Positions 7,521 to 16,397 of a stretch of 30,817 bases of DNA are shown here, piece after piece. This DNA comes from an uncultured Coriobacteriaceae bacterium (GTDB lineage Bacteria; Actinomycetota; Coriobacteriia; Coriobacteriales; Atopobiaceae). The DNA lies in NCBI GenBank assembly GCA_900549525.1, contig UWSJ01000009.1:1-30817 (forward strand), in the 5' to 3' direction. A program made the position numbers and the translations under genes. The notes below the pieces were generated by a model. The model ran no database searches, had not been told where the DNA came from, and saw nothing but the letters and a program-made list of their open reading frames with translations. Every line of letters begins with the position of its first letter. Positions within the stretch are counted from its first letter, which is position 1.

Positions 7521-7829
7521 TCAGACGAGACGGGCGTAGTCCTGCCGCTGGCTGAAGATTCTCATGATGACGACGCGTGCGCCTGCTTCCGAGACTCGGT
7601 AGAGAAGCACGTAGTTCGGTAGCGCCGCCTTTCTGTAACCGTGGGATTCGAGCCGTGCGTCAGCCGCCGCCGGATACATCAGCGGATGACGGGAAAGATT
7701 GTTCACGATTACGTCGATATGGTCGAGGAAGCTTGACGCGGCGCTCGTCCACCCGTGCTCGAGCAGAGATTCGACGATGATGCGACGGTCGGATTCTGCC
7801 GGCTCGGAAATGGCGACATCATAGGCCAT
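7521..7829 (-). CDS. RelE/ParE-family toxin of a type II toxin-antitoxin pair
   Basis: 102 residues, the usual size. The fold signature is an N-terminal strand (YDVAISEPAESD), two helices carrying FLDHIDVIVNNLSRHPLMYP, then the strands GYRKAALPNYVLLYRV and ARVVIMRIFSQRQDY, which match the RelE/ParE beta-sheet with its conserved Y-R-V core and C-terminal R. Members cut mRNA on the ribosome (RelE) or poison gyrase (ParE); the sequence alone does not decide which. Its ATG lies 11 bases inside the 3' end of the antitoxin gene, so it is made from the same message by coupled translation. It sits between a eutH fossil and broken genes, a typical place for an acquired module. Confidence 0.85.
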   Translation of the reverse strand: MAYDVAISEPAESDRRIIVESLLEHGWTSAASSFLDHIDVIVNNLSRHPLMYPAAADARLESHGYRKAALPNYVLLYRVSEAGARVVIMRIFSQRQDYARLV

Positions 7830-8088
7830 AGCGCGCCCGGGCCTCGGCTTGCGACGCGCGGGCGTCCCGAACCCGTCCCTCGGCCACGGAGGCCTCTGCC
7901 TCGGAGACGAGCTGGTAGAGGTGGGCCCTGGCGCTTTCCTGCCTGAGCGCCTCCAGGTCGTCGAGGCGGATCACAGCAAAGTCCTCATGTCCGTTTCGGG
8001 TGATGATGATAGGGCCGTCGCTGTTCCTTACGGATTCAGAGAAGGCGCTTGTGTTCTTGAGCGCGGTTATTGGCAGGCATCTCGTCAT
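7819..8088 (-). CDS. Phd/YefM-family antitoxin
   Basis: 89 residues from the ATG at 8088, chosen because GGAG lies 7 bases upstream. The start TRCLPITALKNTSAFSESV followed by GPIIITRNGHEDFAVI and RLDDLEAL is the Phd/YefM DNA-binding fold, which neutralises its partner toxin with its C-terminal helix (here about 50-89, rich in Ala, Glu and Arg) and represses its own promoter. It is upstream of, and overlaps, the RelE/ParE-like toxin gene, the usual antitoxin-first order. A promoter with palindromes over the -10 and start site lies directly upstream at 8106-8145. Confidence 0.88.
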   Translation of the reverse strand: MTRCLPITALKNTSAFSESVRNSDGPIIITRNGHEDFAVIRLDDLEALRQESARAHLYQLVSEAEASVAEGRVRDARASQAEARARYGL

Positions 8089-8105
8089 GAGGGGCTCCAA
8101 TCGGC

Positions 8106-8145
8106 CAGAATTCTGTCCTATACTATACCCGGACTTGTCACGCAA
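8106..8145 (-). promoter_or_regulatory. Toxin-antitoxin promoter with overlapping operator palindromes
   Basis: On the minus strand TTGCGT (8145-8140) and TATAGG (8122-8117) are 17 bases apart, a good sigma-70 spacing. A perfect palindrome CAGAATTCTG lies at 8106-8115 over the predicted start point, and TATAGTATA with flanking GTCC/GGAC forms a second near-palindrome over the -10. Both fit autorepression by a Phd-type antitoxin. On the plus strand the same block offers TATACT (8119-8124), a possible -10 for the DUF4869 gene with no clear -35. Confidence 0.55.
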
Positions 8146-8197
8146 TGCTTCATTTCTGAGACATGTCTTCGAGCGCCGAAAGGAGAAGGAGGCCCAG

Positions 8198-8677
8198 ATG
8201 CTCAGCGTTCATTACGGCCCCATGGACGGGGCGGTCTTCAACACGGCCGTCTTCTTCAAGAACAGCTACCTAGACGAGTGGTTCGAGGACGACTTCGCCC
8301 GTCGGATGATCAAAAGCGTGGACAAGGCGGAGGTCATAGGCCCCCGCCTCATACAGAGCCGCGTGATGGGCCCCGTGTCCCCTGAGGGGCTTTCCGGCGG
8401 CACCAAGACCCTCCTGCTCGTCAACTTCATGCCCGATCGCATCTTCAACGCCTCCACCTGCGGAGACAACTGTGCTCACTGGCTTTTGGAGATAGGGCGG
8501 CGCCAGGATGTCACGGTCAACCTCCTGCACCTCATGGACTTCGGGCGCGGTCGCTTCTCCATCAGGATCGAGAACACCGGGCAGGTCGTTCACTCCATGG
8601 CCGAGCTGGTATATCCGGCGGGCTTCCTCATTGCCGGCGAGGAGATTCCCGACGAGGGGCCTGGTGGGGGACGATGA
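8198..8677 (+). CDS. DUF4869 domain-containing protein
   Basis: 159 residues from the ATG at 8198, which is preceded by AAGGAGAAGGAGG; longer in-frame extensions run backward across the toxin-antitoxin promoter and are not credible. Conserved features of the DUF4869 family are seen: YFKN-like FFKNSYLDEWFEDD near 19-32, VDKAEVIGP (41-49), LSGGTKTLLL (65-74), CGDNCAHWLLEI with two cysteines (C88, C92) and HLMDFGRGRF (111-120). The biochemical role of the family is unknown. It overlaps the next gene by ATGA, so it works with the P-loop ATPase encoded there; I recall the same pairing from other genomes but cannot check it here. Confidence 0.8.
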   Translation: MLSVHYGPMDGAVFNTAVFFKNSYLDEWFEDDFARRMIKSVDKAEVIGPRLIQSRVMGPVSPEGLSGGTKTLLLVNFMPDRIFNASTCGDNCAHWLLEIGRRQDVTVNLLHLMDFGRGRFSIRIENTGQVVHSMAELVYPAGFLIAGEEIPDEGPGGGR

Positions 8678-9742
8678 GGGGTTCCTACGAAGTCACGATA
8701 AAAACAACCGGGTGCAGTTCAGGCTGACCATCAGGCGCAACATCACCGTCCTTCGCGGGAAGAGCGCCACGGGAAAGACCACGCTGGTGGGCATGGTCGG
8801 AGACTACCAGCGAGACGGGGCGGACAGCGGCGTCGAGCTGAGGTGCGAGCGTCCCTGCGTGGTGCTGGAGGGTAGTGGCTGGGAGTCTGGCCTCGCCCGC
8901 TACTCGCGGTCGATCGTGTTCATCGACGAGGGCAGTCGGTTCACGTCGAGCGTTGAGTTCGCTCGAGCTGCGGCCGCCTCCGACAACTACTTTGCCATTG
9001 CGACGAGGGAAAGCCTGTTCAACCTGCCCTACAGCGTGGCCGAGGTGTACGGCATCGACAATGACACACGGCAGAAGTATCGCAACGTCTGGCGCTACTA
9101 CAGCTCCCCCAGGCAGCTCTACGGTGGGCATCAGCCAATTGTCGGGACTGGTCTCAGCAGTTCGCGCAAAGTTGTGCTCGGGCGGGAGTGCCAGGACCTT
9201 TCGCGGGCGGTCATGACAGGTGCGGAGCCGAGACGCTCGAAAACCGAAGTGCAAGGACGCGCGTTCGTTCCCACGCTTGTCATCGTCGAGGATTCGGGCT
9301 CGGGCTTCGAGTTCTTCCGAGCCCTGTGTTCGATATTCAATGTCCCCTGCGGAGTGCCAGAGGCAAGTCGAATATCTACAGGGTGGTCGCAGCACATCCG
9401 GGCGAGCGGGTGCTCGTGATTGCAGGCGGGGCGGCCTTCGGTCCCGAGCTCGAGAGGGTGCTCGACCTGTCGAGGGTCGGGGACCTGCTCTTGCTGCTTC
9501 CCGAATCGTTCGAGTGGCTACTGCTGCGCTCGGGAATCGTGCGCGATGACGAGCTGCCCTCCATGCTCAGTGACCCCTCCGCGTTCGTTGAAAGCAAGGA
9601 TTTCTTCAGTTGGGAGCGGTTCTTCACTAGCCTGTTGTGTGACAAGACGAGAGGCACGTCGCTCAGTTACGAGAAGAACAGGCTCAACCCGGCGTACCTG
9701 CTCCCTGAGAACGTACGCCGCATCGTGGGCGGAGACGCATAG
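8674..9742 (+). pseudogene. P-loop ATPase with TOPRIM-like tail, partner of DUF4869, broken by two single-base frameshifts
   Basis: The ATG at 8674 overlaps the DUF4869 stop. Reading runs MRGSYEVTIK, then frame is lost at an A5 run (8700-8704) and again near 9344-9355; restoring one base at each gives one clean 356-residue protein. It has Walker A GKSATGKT (29-36), Walker B IVFIDE (81-86), a segment NYFAIATRESLFNLPYSV, then TLVIVEDSGSGFEFF (201-215), ARGKSNIY and LVIAGGAAFGPE (248-259). The latter three recall the E and DxD blocks of a TOPRIM domain in OLD-like nucleases, but the second block lacks the expected aspartates. Substrate and role are unknown. The A5 run could allow -1 slippage that restores frame 1, but the second break has no obvious slippery site, so decay or base-calling error is likelier. 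Confidence 0.7.
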
Positions 9743-11003
9743 CATTCGCCCCGGCTCCCATGTGATTCTCGTCTTGCGCTCAGAACCTCTTCATCGTTGC
9801 TGCATACTCGCCTACCTTCGCGGGCGCGGACTGGATCGGCGCTGGCTCTGCGCCCTTCGTGCGTTCGTGCGCTTCTTCCCGGTCTTTCCCATTACGTTCG
9901 CCATCCTTGTCAAGGATGTGATCCATCTCGTCTTTTTCATCCCCTGGTGCCTGCTGTTCTCCGAGACGATGCACACGTCCGGGCGGGCGCTGAAGTCCGC
10001 CTGGTTTTCCATTGCGTTTCTCCTGCTTTCGATAGGGTGCTCGCTGACGAAGAAGACGGCCATGTACATCGTCGTGCTTTGTCTGTTCCTACTGCTGCTT
10101 TTTGTCTCCATGAGGGCTCGGTATAAGGTCGTGGCGGCAGGCCTGGCGATGGGGATGTATCTGGTGGCGCAGGTCGCCTTTCCTTCGTTCGTGTTCCCGC
10201 TGGTCAATGCCGTCCCTGGTGGCCCTCAGGCGGCAATAGTGGTGCCCATCCAGCAGGTCGCGCGAGTTGCGCATCTCCATCCCGACGACGTCACGCCCGA
10301 GGAGCGAGAGGCTATCGACAGCTATCTGGTGACCGGCTGGGACAGGATGGGCAAGGACTACAACCCCTATATTGTCGACCCGGTATCCGGCTATAACGTC
10401 AAGGATAAGAAGGGGACCCTCCAGTTCATGCGAGCTTGGCTGAGCATCGGCCTTCGTCATCCTCTCGTATATCTCGATGCGTTCATCTCACTTGAGTCCG
10501 GGTGGGCGAGCTTTTCCTCAACGTCGTCTGTCTCTCAGCCAGAGGCGCCGTATTCGCGGTCTCCGCTCCTGTTGCAGTTCGTGTTCTCGTCGGACGTCAA
10601 CCCGGATACATTCGGCACGCTCTATGGTGTAGGACCCGCTTCGATCGGGAGTTCCGTCGTGAGCGGTCTGTTCGAGACGATTATGGACACACCGGTTCTG
10701 AACTGGCCGTTCTATGTCGCACTCTGGACCGCTGTGGTGCCGATGCTGTTCCTCCATGTGCTCCGCGTGCTGCGGAGGGCGGGCATGAAGGAAAGCTGCC
10801 GCCGGCTGATAGAGATGAGCCCCTATCTCGTGTCCGTGGCGACCCTCTTCCTGTATGCGGTGTCGCTGTCGCTGCCCGGTCAGGTCAATCCGGCTCGTTA
10901 CATGGTACACGCGGTCATTCTCGCTCCGCTGTATTTCGGTCTGCTTCGGTGCCACTGCCTCGGGGCAATAGCGCCTGTTCGACGTGGCCGCACACGGATG
11001 TAG
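9743..11003 (+). pseudogene. 5'-truncated polytopic membrane protein gene (DUF6020-like)
   Basis: A long frame stays open from before the ATPase stop to 11003, but there is no start with a ribosome binding site; the first in-frame candidate is a bare GTG at 9762, giving at most 413 residues. Recognisable sequence begins around AYLRGRGLDRRWLCALRAFV and continues with FFPVFPITFAILVKDVIHLV, TKKTAMYIVVL, a large outward loop (about 10230-10600) with PIQQVARVAH and YNPYIVD, and terminal membrane helices around PARYMVHAVILAPLYF. This is the C-terminal half of a DUF6020-type multi-spanning protein (possibly a GT-C-like glycosyltransferase); the N-terminal helices are missing. The junction lies within about 60 bases after the ATPase stop. 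Confidence 0.6.
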
Positions 11004-11227
11004 GGGCGGGTAGGGGTCCATGTAGGGCAGCGCCGCACGATCATCCCGTTCGCGCTTGGATGTAGGAGCTGAACAGGCGTCTCAGTCGAGCCATTCTCTC
11101 CCGGCGGTTCCGATTTGCCCCAGTGAGGTGGGTCGTGTCGAAAGCCTGCTTTCCGGTTTGTCTGTGAGGTAGTTGAATCCATGCCGAGGAATGGCATGAT
11201 TCTGCGGGCAGACGGGAGGGGTGGACA
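11004..11227. other. Intergenic region upstream of the GT-C-like gene
   Basis: No gene seen. TTGAAT (11173-11178) and CATGAT (11195-11200) 16 bases apart are a weak promoter candidate; a CATGCC/GGCATG inverted repeat (11180-11198, 7-base loop) lies between the boxes and could be an operator. GGGAGGGG follows as the ribosome binding site for the gene at 11228. Confidence 0.3.
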
Positions 11228-13207
11228 ATGTCGAGGAGCGTCGAGAGCCGTGCTTGCCGGGGTGCGTCCTACACCGATGTGTCTGCCGTGCTTCCGAGGC
11301 GTTGCCCGGCCTTCTTTCGAGCCTGCCTGCTCATTGCGCTCCTCGGGATAAACGCCCTGGTTCTTTTCGCGCCCTCGTCAGTCTCGTATAACGTCAAGCG
11401 GCTCCTCATGCTGCCCAACATCATTCTGGTGCTTCCGGGCTTGATGGGGGTGGCGGCATGGGTCTGGGCGTTCTCGGGGGTTCATCGCTCTGCACCACAG
11501 GCTGCCGGCGGCGCCGATGCTCGGTTACGTGGTGGTGATGGCGGTGAGCGGCATGGCTGTGGGGTCGTCCGTCTTATCGTCATCCTGACATTTGCGTTCG
11601 CCGCTGTTCAGGCTTGGCTCGTCTCGGTATATCGCTTCTCGACGGGTTGGGACGTGCGGCTGGTGTCCGAGACCGCCTGGCAGCTTGCGCAAGGCATGAG
11701 GCTGGACGAGGGTACGGTCACGTACTTTCAGATTTATCCCAACAACCTCCTGCTGCTCTGGGTGTCGACCGCGTGCATGCGCCTCGCCATTGCACTTGGT
11801 GCCACGACGTTTGCGTCCGGCGAGATGGTGTTTGCCCTGGTCAACTGTCTCTCCCAGGCGGTTGCGGCCCTTGCGCTCTACGCGACGCTGGACCGGCTGC
11901 TCGACAGGCGTTACGCGTTGGTTGGATGGGTGACTCTTGAGGCGATTTGCCTGTTGTCCCCCTGGGTGTCCATTCCCTATAGCGATGCGTTGGCCCTTGC
12001 CGTGCCGCCCCTTATGGCGTGGTGCTACGTGAAGGCCTCGGAGGGCGGGCGTGGGGCTGCGCAATCTGCCTGCACCGCCGCAGCCTGTGGGTTCGTAGGC
12101 GTGATCGGCTACAGGATCAAGCCTCAGACGTCGTTTCTGCTCATAGCGATCGGCCTGGTTGAGCTCCTCATGCTCGTCTCTGCCGTGGTTCGGGGGCTTG
12201 GGCTTGCTACCGGGAGATCTGGGAGGGGAGGTGTGGAGCCTCTTCGGAGGCCCCCTGCAGTTCGGCGTGAGGGAGTGCCCCACCTCGCTCGCCGGGTGGC
12301 TGCTCGGCATGTAGGAAGGCTTGCTTGTATCGCCGTGGGCTGCCTCTGCGCGCTCACGGTTACCGGTGCGGCAGCGGCTTCGCTCGGCATTCCCGAGAAC
12401 GAACAGCAGGCGCTGGGCCCCGCACACTTTCTCATGATGGGAACCAACGACGTGTCGGACGGCGGCTACCTCACCGATGACGTGGCGTACTCCCTGTCGT
12501 ACGACAACAAAGACGAGCGCACGCATGCCGACCTCAGTCGCTGGGCTGAGCGGATGGAAGCCTATGGCCCCACGGGGTTCATAGGGCACTCCATGAGGAA
12601 GGCGCTCTCGACCTATGCCGACGGCGCCTTCTCGTGGGGTGCGGAAGGAGGGTTCTACAAGGGGCTCGAGGAGGAAGCCGTCGAGAGCGGCCGCGTGACC
12701 GAGGAGGAGGTCGAGGCTGCGGATGCAGCTGCCAGTGATGCCTCTCACCCCATCGACCGATATGCCGTTGTGGGCGGCTACACCCACGACCTTCGGGGGC
12801 TCATCCTTTCCGTCATCACCTCTATCAGCAAGCGCGGAGCGGTTTGGTGGATGTTGGGCCAGGCGCTCTGGCTTCCGGTGCTCGCTCTCGTGACGTGCGC
12901 GGCCTTGCCCGGCTCCCGCATGCGTGGAAGAGACCGGGCACGCCATCTTTCATCTGCCGAAGACGGGGCCGTCGTCTCAGGTAGAGACCCTGACATGAGC
13001 CTGACACCTCTCGCCCTCATTGTTGCTATGCTCGGCCTGGTAGTGTTCGAGTTCTTCTTTGAGGCCCGTGCCCGCTACCTCTACTCGTCGCTCGGGCTCT
13101 TCGTCATGCTCGCGATGGTGGGGCTCGACAACCTGACGAGACTCGTTCGCGAAAGGCGCGCCCTCACACAACATGCGGCGGCGGGCTCCTCCCCGCGGCA
13201 CCAATAG
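11228..13207 (+). CDS. Polytopic membrane protein, probable GT-C-fold glycosyltransferase
   Basis: 659 residues with about eleven membrane helices. GGGAGGGG stands 6 bases before the ATG. The first outward loop carries an acidic motif after FSTGWDV, then TYFQIYPNNLLLLWVS; IPYSDALALAVPPL and IGYRIKPQTSFLLIAI are runs seen in GT39/PMT-like membrane enzymes that use polyprenyl-phosphate sugars, and the final FFEARARYLYSSLGLFVML resembles their last helices. A long extracytoplasmic domain (about 405-535) includes GPAHFLMMGTNDVSDGGY and an acidic patch VTEEEVEAADAAA. Sugar and acceptor cannot be told. It lies upstream of a triple glycosyltransferase gene and probably adds or ligates sugars on the outer face of the membrane for the same glycan. 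Confidence 0.65.
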   Translation: MSRSVESRACRGASYTDVSAVLPRRCPAFFRACLLIALLGINALVLFAPSSVSYNVKRLLMLPNIILVLPGLMGVAAWVWAFSGVHRSAPQAAGGADARLRGGDGGERHGCGVVRLIVILTFAFAAVQAWLVSVYRFSTGWDVRLVSETAWQLAQGMRLDEGTVTYFQIYPNNLLLLWVSTACMRLAIALGATTFASGEMVFALVNCLSQAVAALALYATLDRLLDRRYALVGWVTLEAICLLSPWVSIPYSDALALAVPPLMAWCYVKASEGGRGAAQSACTAAACGFVGVIGYRIKPQTSFLLIAIGLVELLMLVSAVVRGLGLATGRSGRGGVEPLRRPPAVRREGVPHLARRVAARHVGRLACIAVGCLCALTVTGAAAASLGIPENEQQALGPAHFLMMGTNDVSDGGYLTDDVAYSLSYDNKDERTHADLSRWAERMEAYGPTGFIGHSMRKALSTYADGAFSWGAEGGFYKGLEEEAVESGRVTEEEVEAADAAASDASHPIDRYAVVGGYTHDLRGLILSVITSISKRGAVWWMLGQALWLPVLALVTCAALPGSRMRGRDRARHLSSAEDGAVVSGRDPDMSLTPLALIVAMLGLVVFEFFFEARARYLYSSLGLFVMLAMVGLDNLTRLVRERRALTQHAAAGSSPRHQ

Positions 13208-13338
13208 AGGTCACGCTTCTTTGATGTAACCCATGTCTCGCTTGGGTGCATCTAAGCGAGGAGCGATACCCTGTAACCCATCTTTGTCGCCTACTCGGGT
13301 GCGGCCGCGTTCTGCGGCCTGCCCTATGCGGAGGGGTC
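13208..13338. other. Intergenic region with hairpins and a short direct repeat
   Basis: CTCGCTT (13237-13243) pairs with AAGCGAG (13254-13260), and GGCCGC/GCGGCC form a second small stem at about 13303-13319; neither has a T-tract. TGTAACCCAT occurs twice (13225-13234 and 13272-13281). No clear promoter is seen. Confidence 0.4.
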
Positions 13339-16300
13339 ATGCCTCGCTTCTCGATCGTCATCCCTGTGTACGGTACTGCCGCTTATCTTCCCGCCTGCCT
13401 CGACAGCCTGCTTGCGCAGGGCTTTGAGGACTGGGAGGCCGTCGTCGTCGTCGACGCGAGCCCTGACGACTCGTTGGCGATTGCCCGTGACTATGCGAGC
13501 CGCGACAGCCGATTCGTTATCGTGAACAAGAAGACCAACGAAGGGCTTCACCTTGCGCGCAAGACCGGCGTCGAGAAGGTTCGGGGTGACTACACGTTCT
13601 TCCTTGACTCCGATGACGAGCTCGCCCCAGAGTTCTGTGCCCAGCTCGCAGGGCAACTGGATGGCGGTGAAGTCGACGTGCTGCACTTCGGCCTCACGGT
13701 TGTGGGGGACAACGGTATCGACGAAGACGAGTGCCTCGCGTTTGAGAGCTTCAACAACGCCGATGTTCCGCCCGCTGGGGGGGAAGACATCGTTCGGGAC
13801 ATTTTTGATCCTGAACGAGGCTACAAGGTCGACTGGCGCGTGACACAGAGGGTTTTCCGCACCGATCTGATTCGTCGTGGCTTCGACCTCATGACCGGTG
13901 CCAGGCTCGAGCGCGCGGAGGACGGCTACGAGTGCCTCGTGCTTTCCTCGCTGGCGGCTTCGTATCGTGCGGCAAAGGCCGTCCGTGGCTACATCTATCA
14001 TTACGGCCGCGGCGTTACGGGTACGAGTGAGATTTCTGCGGAGCGCTACGGCGCGTTCTGTGAGCAGTTCCTTGCCTGCTTTGAGGCGGCCGACGCTTTT
14101 GCTGATGCGTGGAGCGCACTTGACGTTCACCCCTGCGCTCGCGGCTTTGCCGAGAAGGCGACGGAGCTGCTTGCTAACGACTGGAACACGCGCGTTGATC
14201 CGTCCGAGCGCTTGCAGGCGGGGCAGCTCATGGCGCGGGCTATGGGTCCCGCTGTTGCCGCACGCGAGGCCTGGCGCTTCGTGAGGGATCTGACATGGCG
14301 CCAGTATCAGGACGACGCGAGCCCTGCTGAGGTGGAGAGCCTGGGACTGTGGCTTCCCATCGCCAGGCGGTTTTCCAATGAGGCGCTGGCGGTGGGTGAC
14401 GGTACCAACGAGCGGCTTGTTGAGACGCGCACGCGTGCCGAAGAGCTGATGGACGAGACGCGTCGTCGCGAGCTCTTTAAGACCTATGGCGCCCAAGACG
14501 TGCGAATCTTCGTGTCGACCCACAAGCCCGTTGACCTGTTTGACAGTGCGGTGCTGCAACCTGTCCAGGTAGGGTGTGCCCTGCGGGATTACAAGTTCCC
14601 CTGGGCGCTCCATGATGATGCCGGCGAGAACATCTCCGAGCAGAATCCGATGTACTGCGAGCTTACGACGCAGTACTGGGCGTGGAAGAACGTAGACGCA
14701 GAGTACTACGGCTTCTGCCACTACCGCCGCTATTTCGATTTTTCGTCCGAGCGCCACGAGGAGAACGAGTGGGGCGAGATTATGGACGATTACATCAGCC
14801 CCTCGACGCAACGTCGCTACGCCCTTGATGATGAGAACATCCTCGCGGCCGTGGAGGGCTATGACGTCATCACGACGGAGTTCAAGAACCTATCCGAATT
14901 CCCCGGCACCAATGACACGCCTTACAAGCAGTACAAGGCTGCCCCTCGCCTGCGCCTTGCCGACCTTGAACGGGTCATCTCCATCCTCAAGGACATGCAC
15001 CCAGATTATGCCGAGGATGCAGACGCCTTCCTGAAGGGAGGGCGCAGCTGCTTCTGCAACATGTTCATCATGCGCAAGCAGGCGTTCCAGGACTACTGCG
15101 CATGGCTTTTCCCCGTTCTCGAGCGGTTTGTAGCCGAGACGGACATGAACCACTGCAGCGTAGAGGCTCTGCGCACGCCCGGCCACCTTTCCGAGCGCCT
15201 CTTTAACATCTACTACAACCATCAGATGCGTGCAGGTGCCGGCTGGAAGACCAAGCAGCTTCAGTGCGTGCACTTCAACCATCCGGAGCGCATCGAACCG
15301 CTTGGCGAGCCCAGCGCCGATCGTCCCGTGGTGCCCGTGGTGTTCGCGGCAGACAACAACTACGTTCCCATGCTCACTGCCACGATTTCCTCGATGCTCA
15401 GGAACGCCAATCCCGAGCGCTTCTACGACGTGGTCGTGCTCACGCGTGATATCTCGGGCGACAACCAAGCCGAGATGAGTGCCTACCTCGAGGCGCTCGC
15501 CCCACATGTAAAGCTGCGCTTTCACAACGTGGCGCCTGTCATCGACCGCTACGACCTTGCCACGAGCAACGAGCACATCAGCGTCGAGACGTACTACCGC
15601 TTCCTCGTCCCGAGCGAGCTGCCCTTCTACGACAAGGTGCTCTATCTCGACTCCGACCTCATCGTCGAAGGGGACGTGGCAGAGCTCTTTGACACGGAGC
15701 TGGGCGACAACCTGTTGGGCGCTGTGAGCGATGTGGACTACCTTGGCAACCTCAACATGAGCGACGGGGCGCGTCTTGCCTATACCAACAAAGTTCTCAA
15801 GATGGCTGACCCATACCGCTACTTCCAGGCGGGCGTGCTTCTGCTCAATACGCGTGCCATGCGCGAGGCGTACTCGACTGAGCAGTGGCTTCACTTTGCC
15901 TCCGTACCGAACTTCATCTATGACGACCAGGACGTGCTCAACGCCCACTGCGAGGGACGTGTGCGCTACCTTGATCCAAGCTGGAACGTTATGCACGATT
16001 GCGGGGCGCGCGTGGGAAACGTCTTCTCCTTTGCTCCCGCCAAGACGTACCAGGCCTATCTTGCCGCACGTTCCAATCCCAGAATCCGTCACTTTGCCGG
16101 CTTCGAGAAGCCCTGGAACACTGTAGGCTGCGACTGGGCGGAGCACTACTGGCGCTACGCTCGAGAGACGCCGTTTTACGAGCGGCTGCTGGCGATGCTG
16201 TCCGGCACCGGCCGCAAGGCTCTCGAGAAGCCCCTACCGCCGAAGGCGCTCTCGCCCAAGAATCCGCTTCGCAAGGTAATTGATCCAATCATGCCGTTAG

Positions 16301-16359
16301 GCTCACATCGTCGTGAGGTGGCCAAGGCTATTGGTCGCAAGATCAAGGGGCTGGAGTAA
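13339..16359 (+). CDS. Triple-domain glycosyltransferase: GT2 + DUF4422 + GT8
   Basis: 1006 residues from the ATG at 13339, preceded by GGAGGGG. Domain 1 (about 1-240) is a GT-A family 2 transferase: FSIVIPVYGTAAYL, VVVDASPDDS and FLDSDDE (D90-D92). Domain 2 (about 388-630) is DUF4422: VRIFVSTHKPVDLF, YCELTTQYWAWKN and YGFCHYRRYF. Domain 3 (about 664-930) is GT8: VVPVVFAADNNYVPMLTATI, the metal-binding YLDSDL (D771, D773) and YFQAGVLLLNTRAM. The tail is basic. No membrane helix is seen, so it should work in the cytoplasm, adding two or three sugars in sequence to a lipid-linked glycan. It ends 38 bases before a strong bidirectional terminator. Confidence 0.9.
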   Translation: MPRFSIVIPVYGTAAYLPACLDSLLAQGFEDWEAVVVVDASPDDSLAIARDYASRDSRFVIVNKKTNEGLHLARKTGVEKVRGDYTFFLDSDDELAPEFCAQLAGQLDGGEVDVLHFGLTVVGDNGIDEDECLAFESFNNADVPPAGGEDIVRDIFDPERGYKVDWRVTQRVFRTDLIRRGFDLMTGARLERAEDGYECLVLSSLAASYRAAKAVRGYIYHYGRGVTGTSEISAERYGAFCEQFLACFEAADAFADAWSALDVHPCARGFAEKATELLANDWNTRVDPSERLQAGQLMARAMGPAVAAREAWRFVRDLTWRQYQDDASPAEVESLGLWLPIARRFSNEALAVGDGTNERLVETRTRAEELMDETRRRELFKTYGAQDVRIFVSTHKPVDLFDSAVLQPVQVGCALRDYKFPWALHDDAGENISEQNPMYCELTTQYWAWKNVDAEYYGFCHYRRYFDFSSERHEENEWGEIMDDYISPSTQRRYALDDENILAAVEGYDVITTEFKNLSEFPGTNDTPYKQYKAAPRLRLADLERVISILKDMHPDYAEDADAFLKGGRSCFCNMFIMRKQAFQDYCAWLFPVLERFVAETDMNHCSVEALRTPGHLSERLFNIYYNHQMRAGAGWKTKQLQCVHFNHPERIEPLGEPSADRPVVPVVFAADNNYVPMLTATISSMLRNANPERFYDVVVLTRDISGDNQAEMSAYLEALAPHVKLRFHNVAPVIDRYDLATSNEHISVETYYRFLVPSELPFYDKVLYLDSDLIVEGDVAELFDTELGDNLLGAVSDVDYLGNLNMSDGARLAYTNKVLKMADPYRYFQAGVLLLNTRAMREAYSTEQWLHFASVPNFIYDDQDVLNAHCEGRVRYLDPSWNVMHDCGARVGNVFSFAPAKTYQAYLAARSNPRIRHFAGFEKPWNTVGCDWAEHYWRYARETPFYERLLAMLSGTGRKALEKPLPPKALSPKNPLRKVIDPIMPLGSHRREVAKAIGRKIKGLE

Positions 16360-16397
16360 GCTGTAGGGTCGCGGCGGCTGTTAGCCTGCAAGAAAAA

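Noticed and set aside
8000..8197. Longer N-terminus for the DUF4869 protein
   Set aside because: It would cross the toxin-antitoxin promoter and antitoxin gene; AAGGAGAAGGAGG before ATG 8198 and family length favour the shorter form.
11525..12946. 473-codon open frame on the minus strand
   Set aside because: Antisense to the GT-C-like membrane protein, which has membrane helices and a good ribosome binding site.
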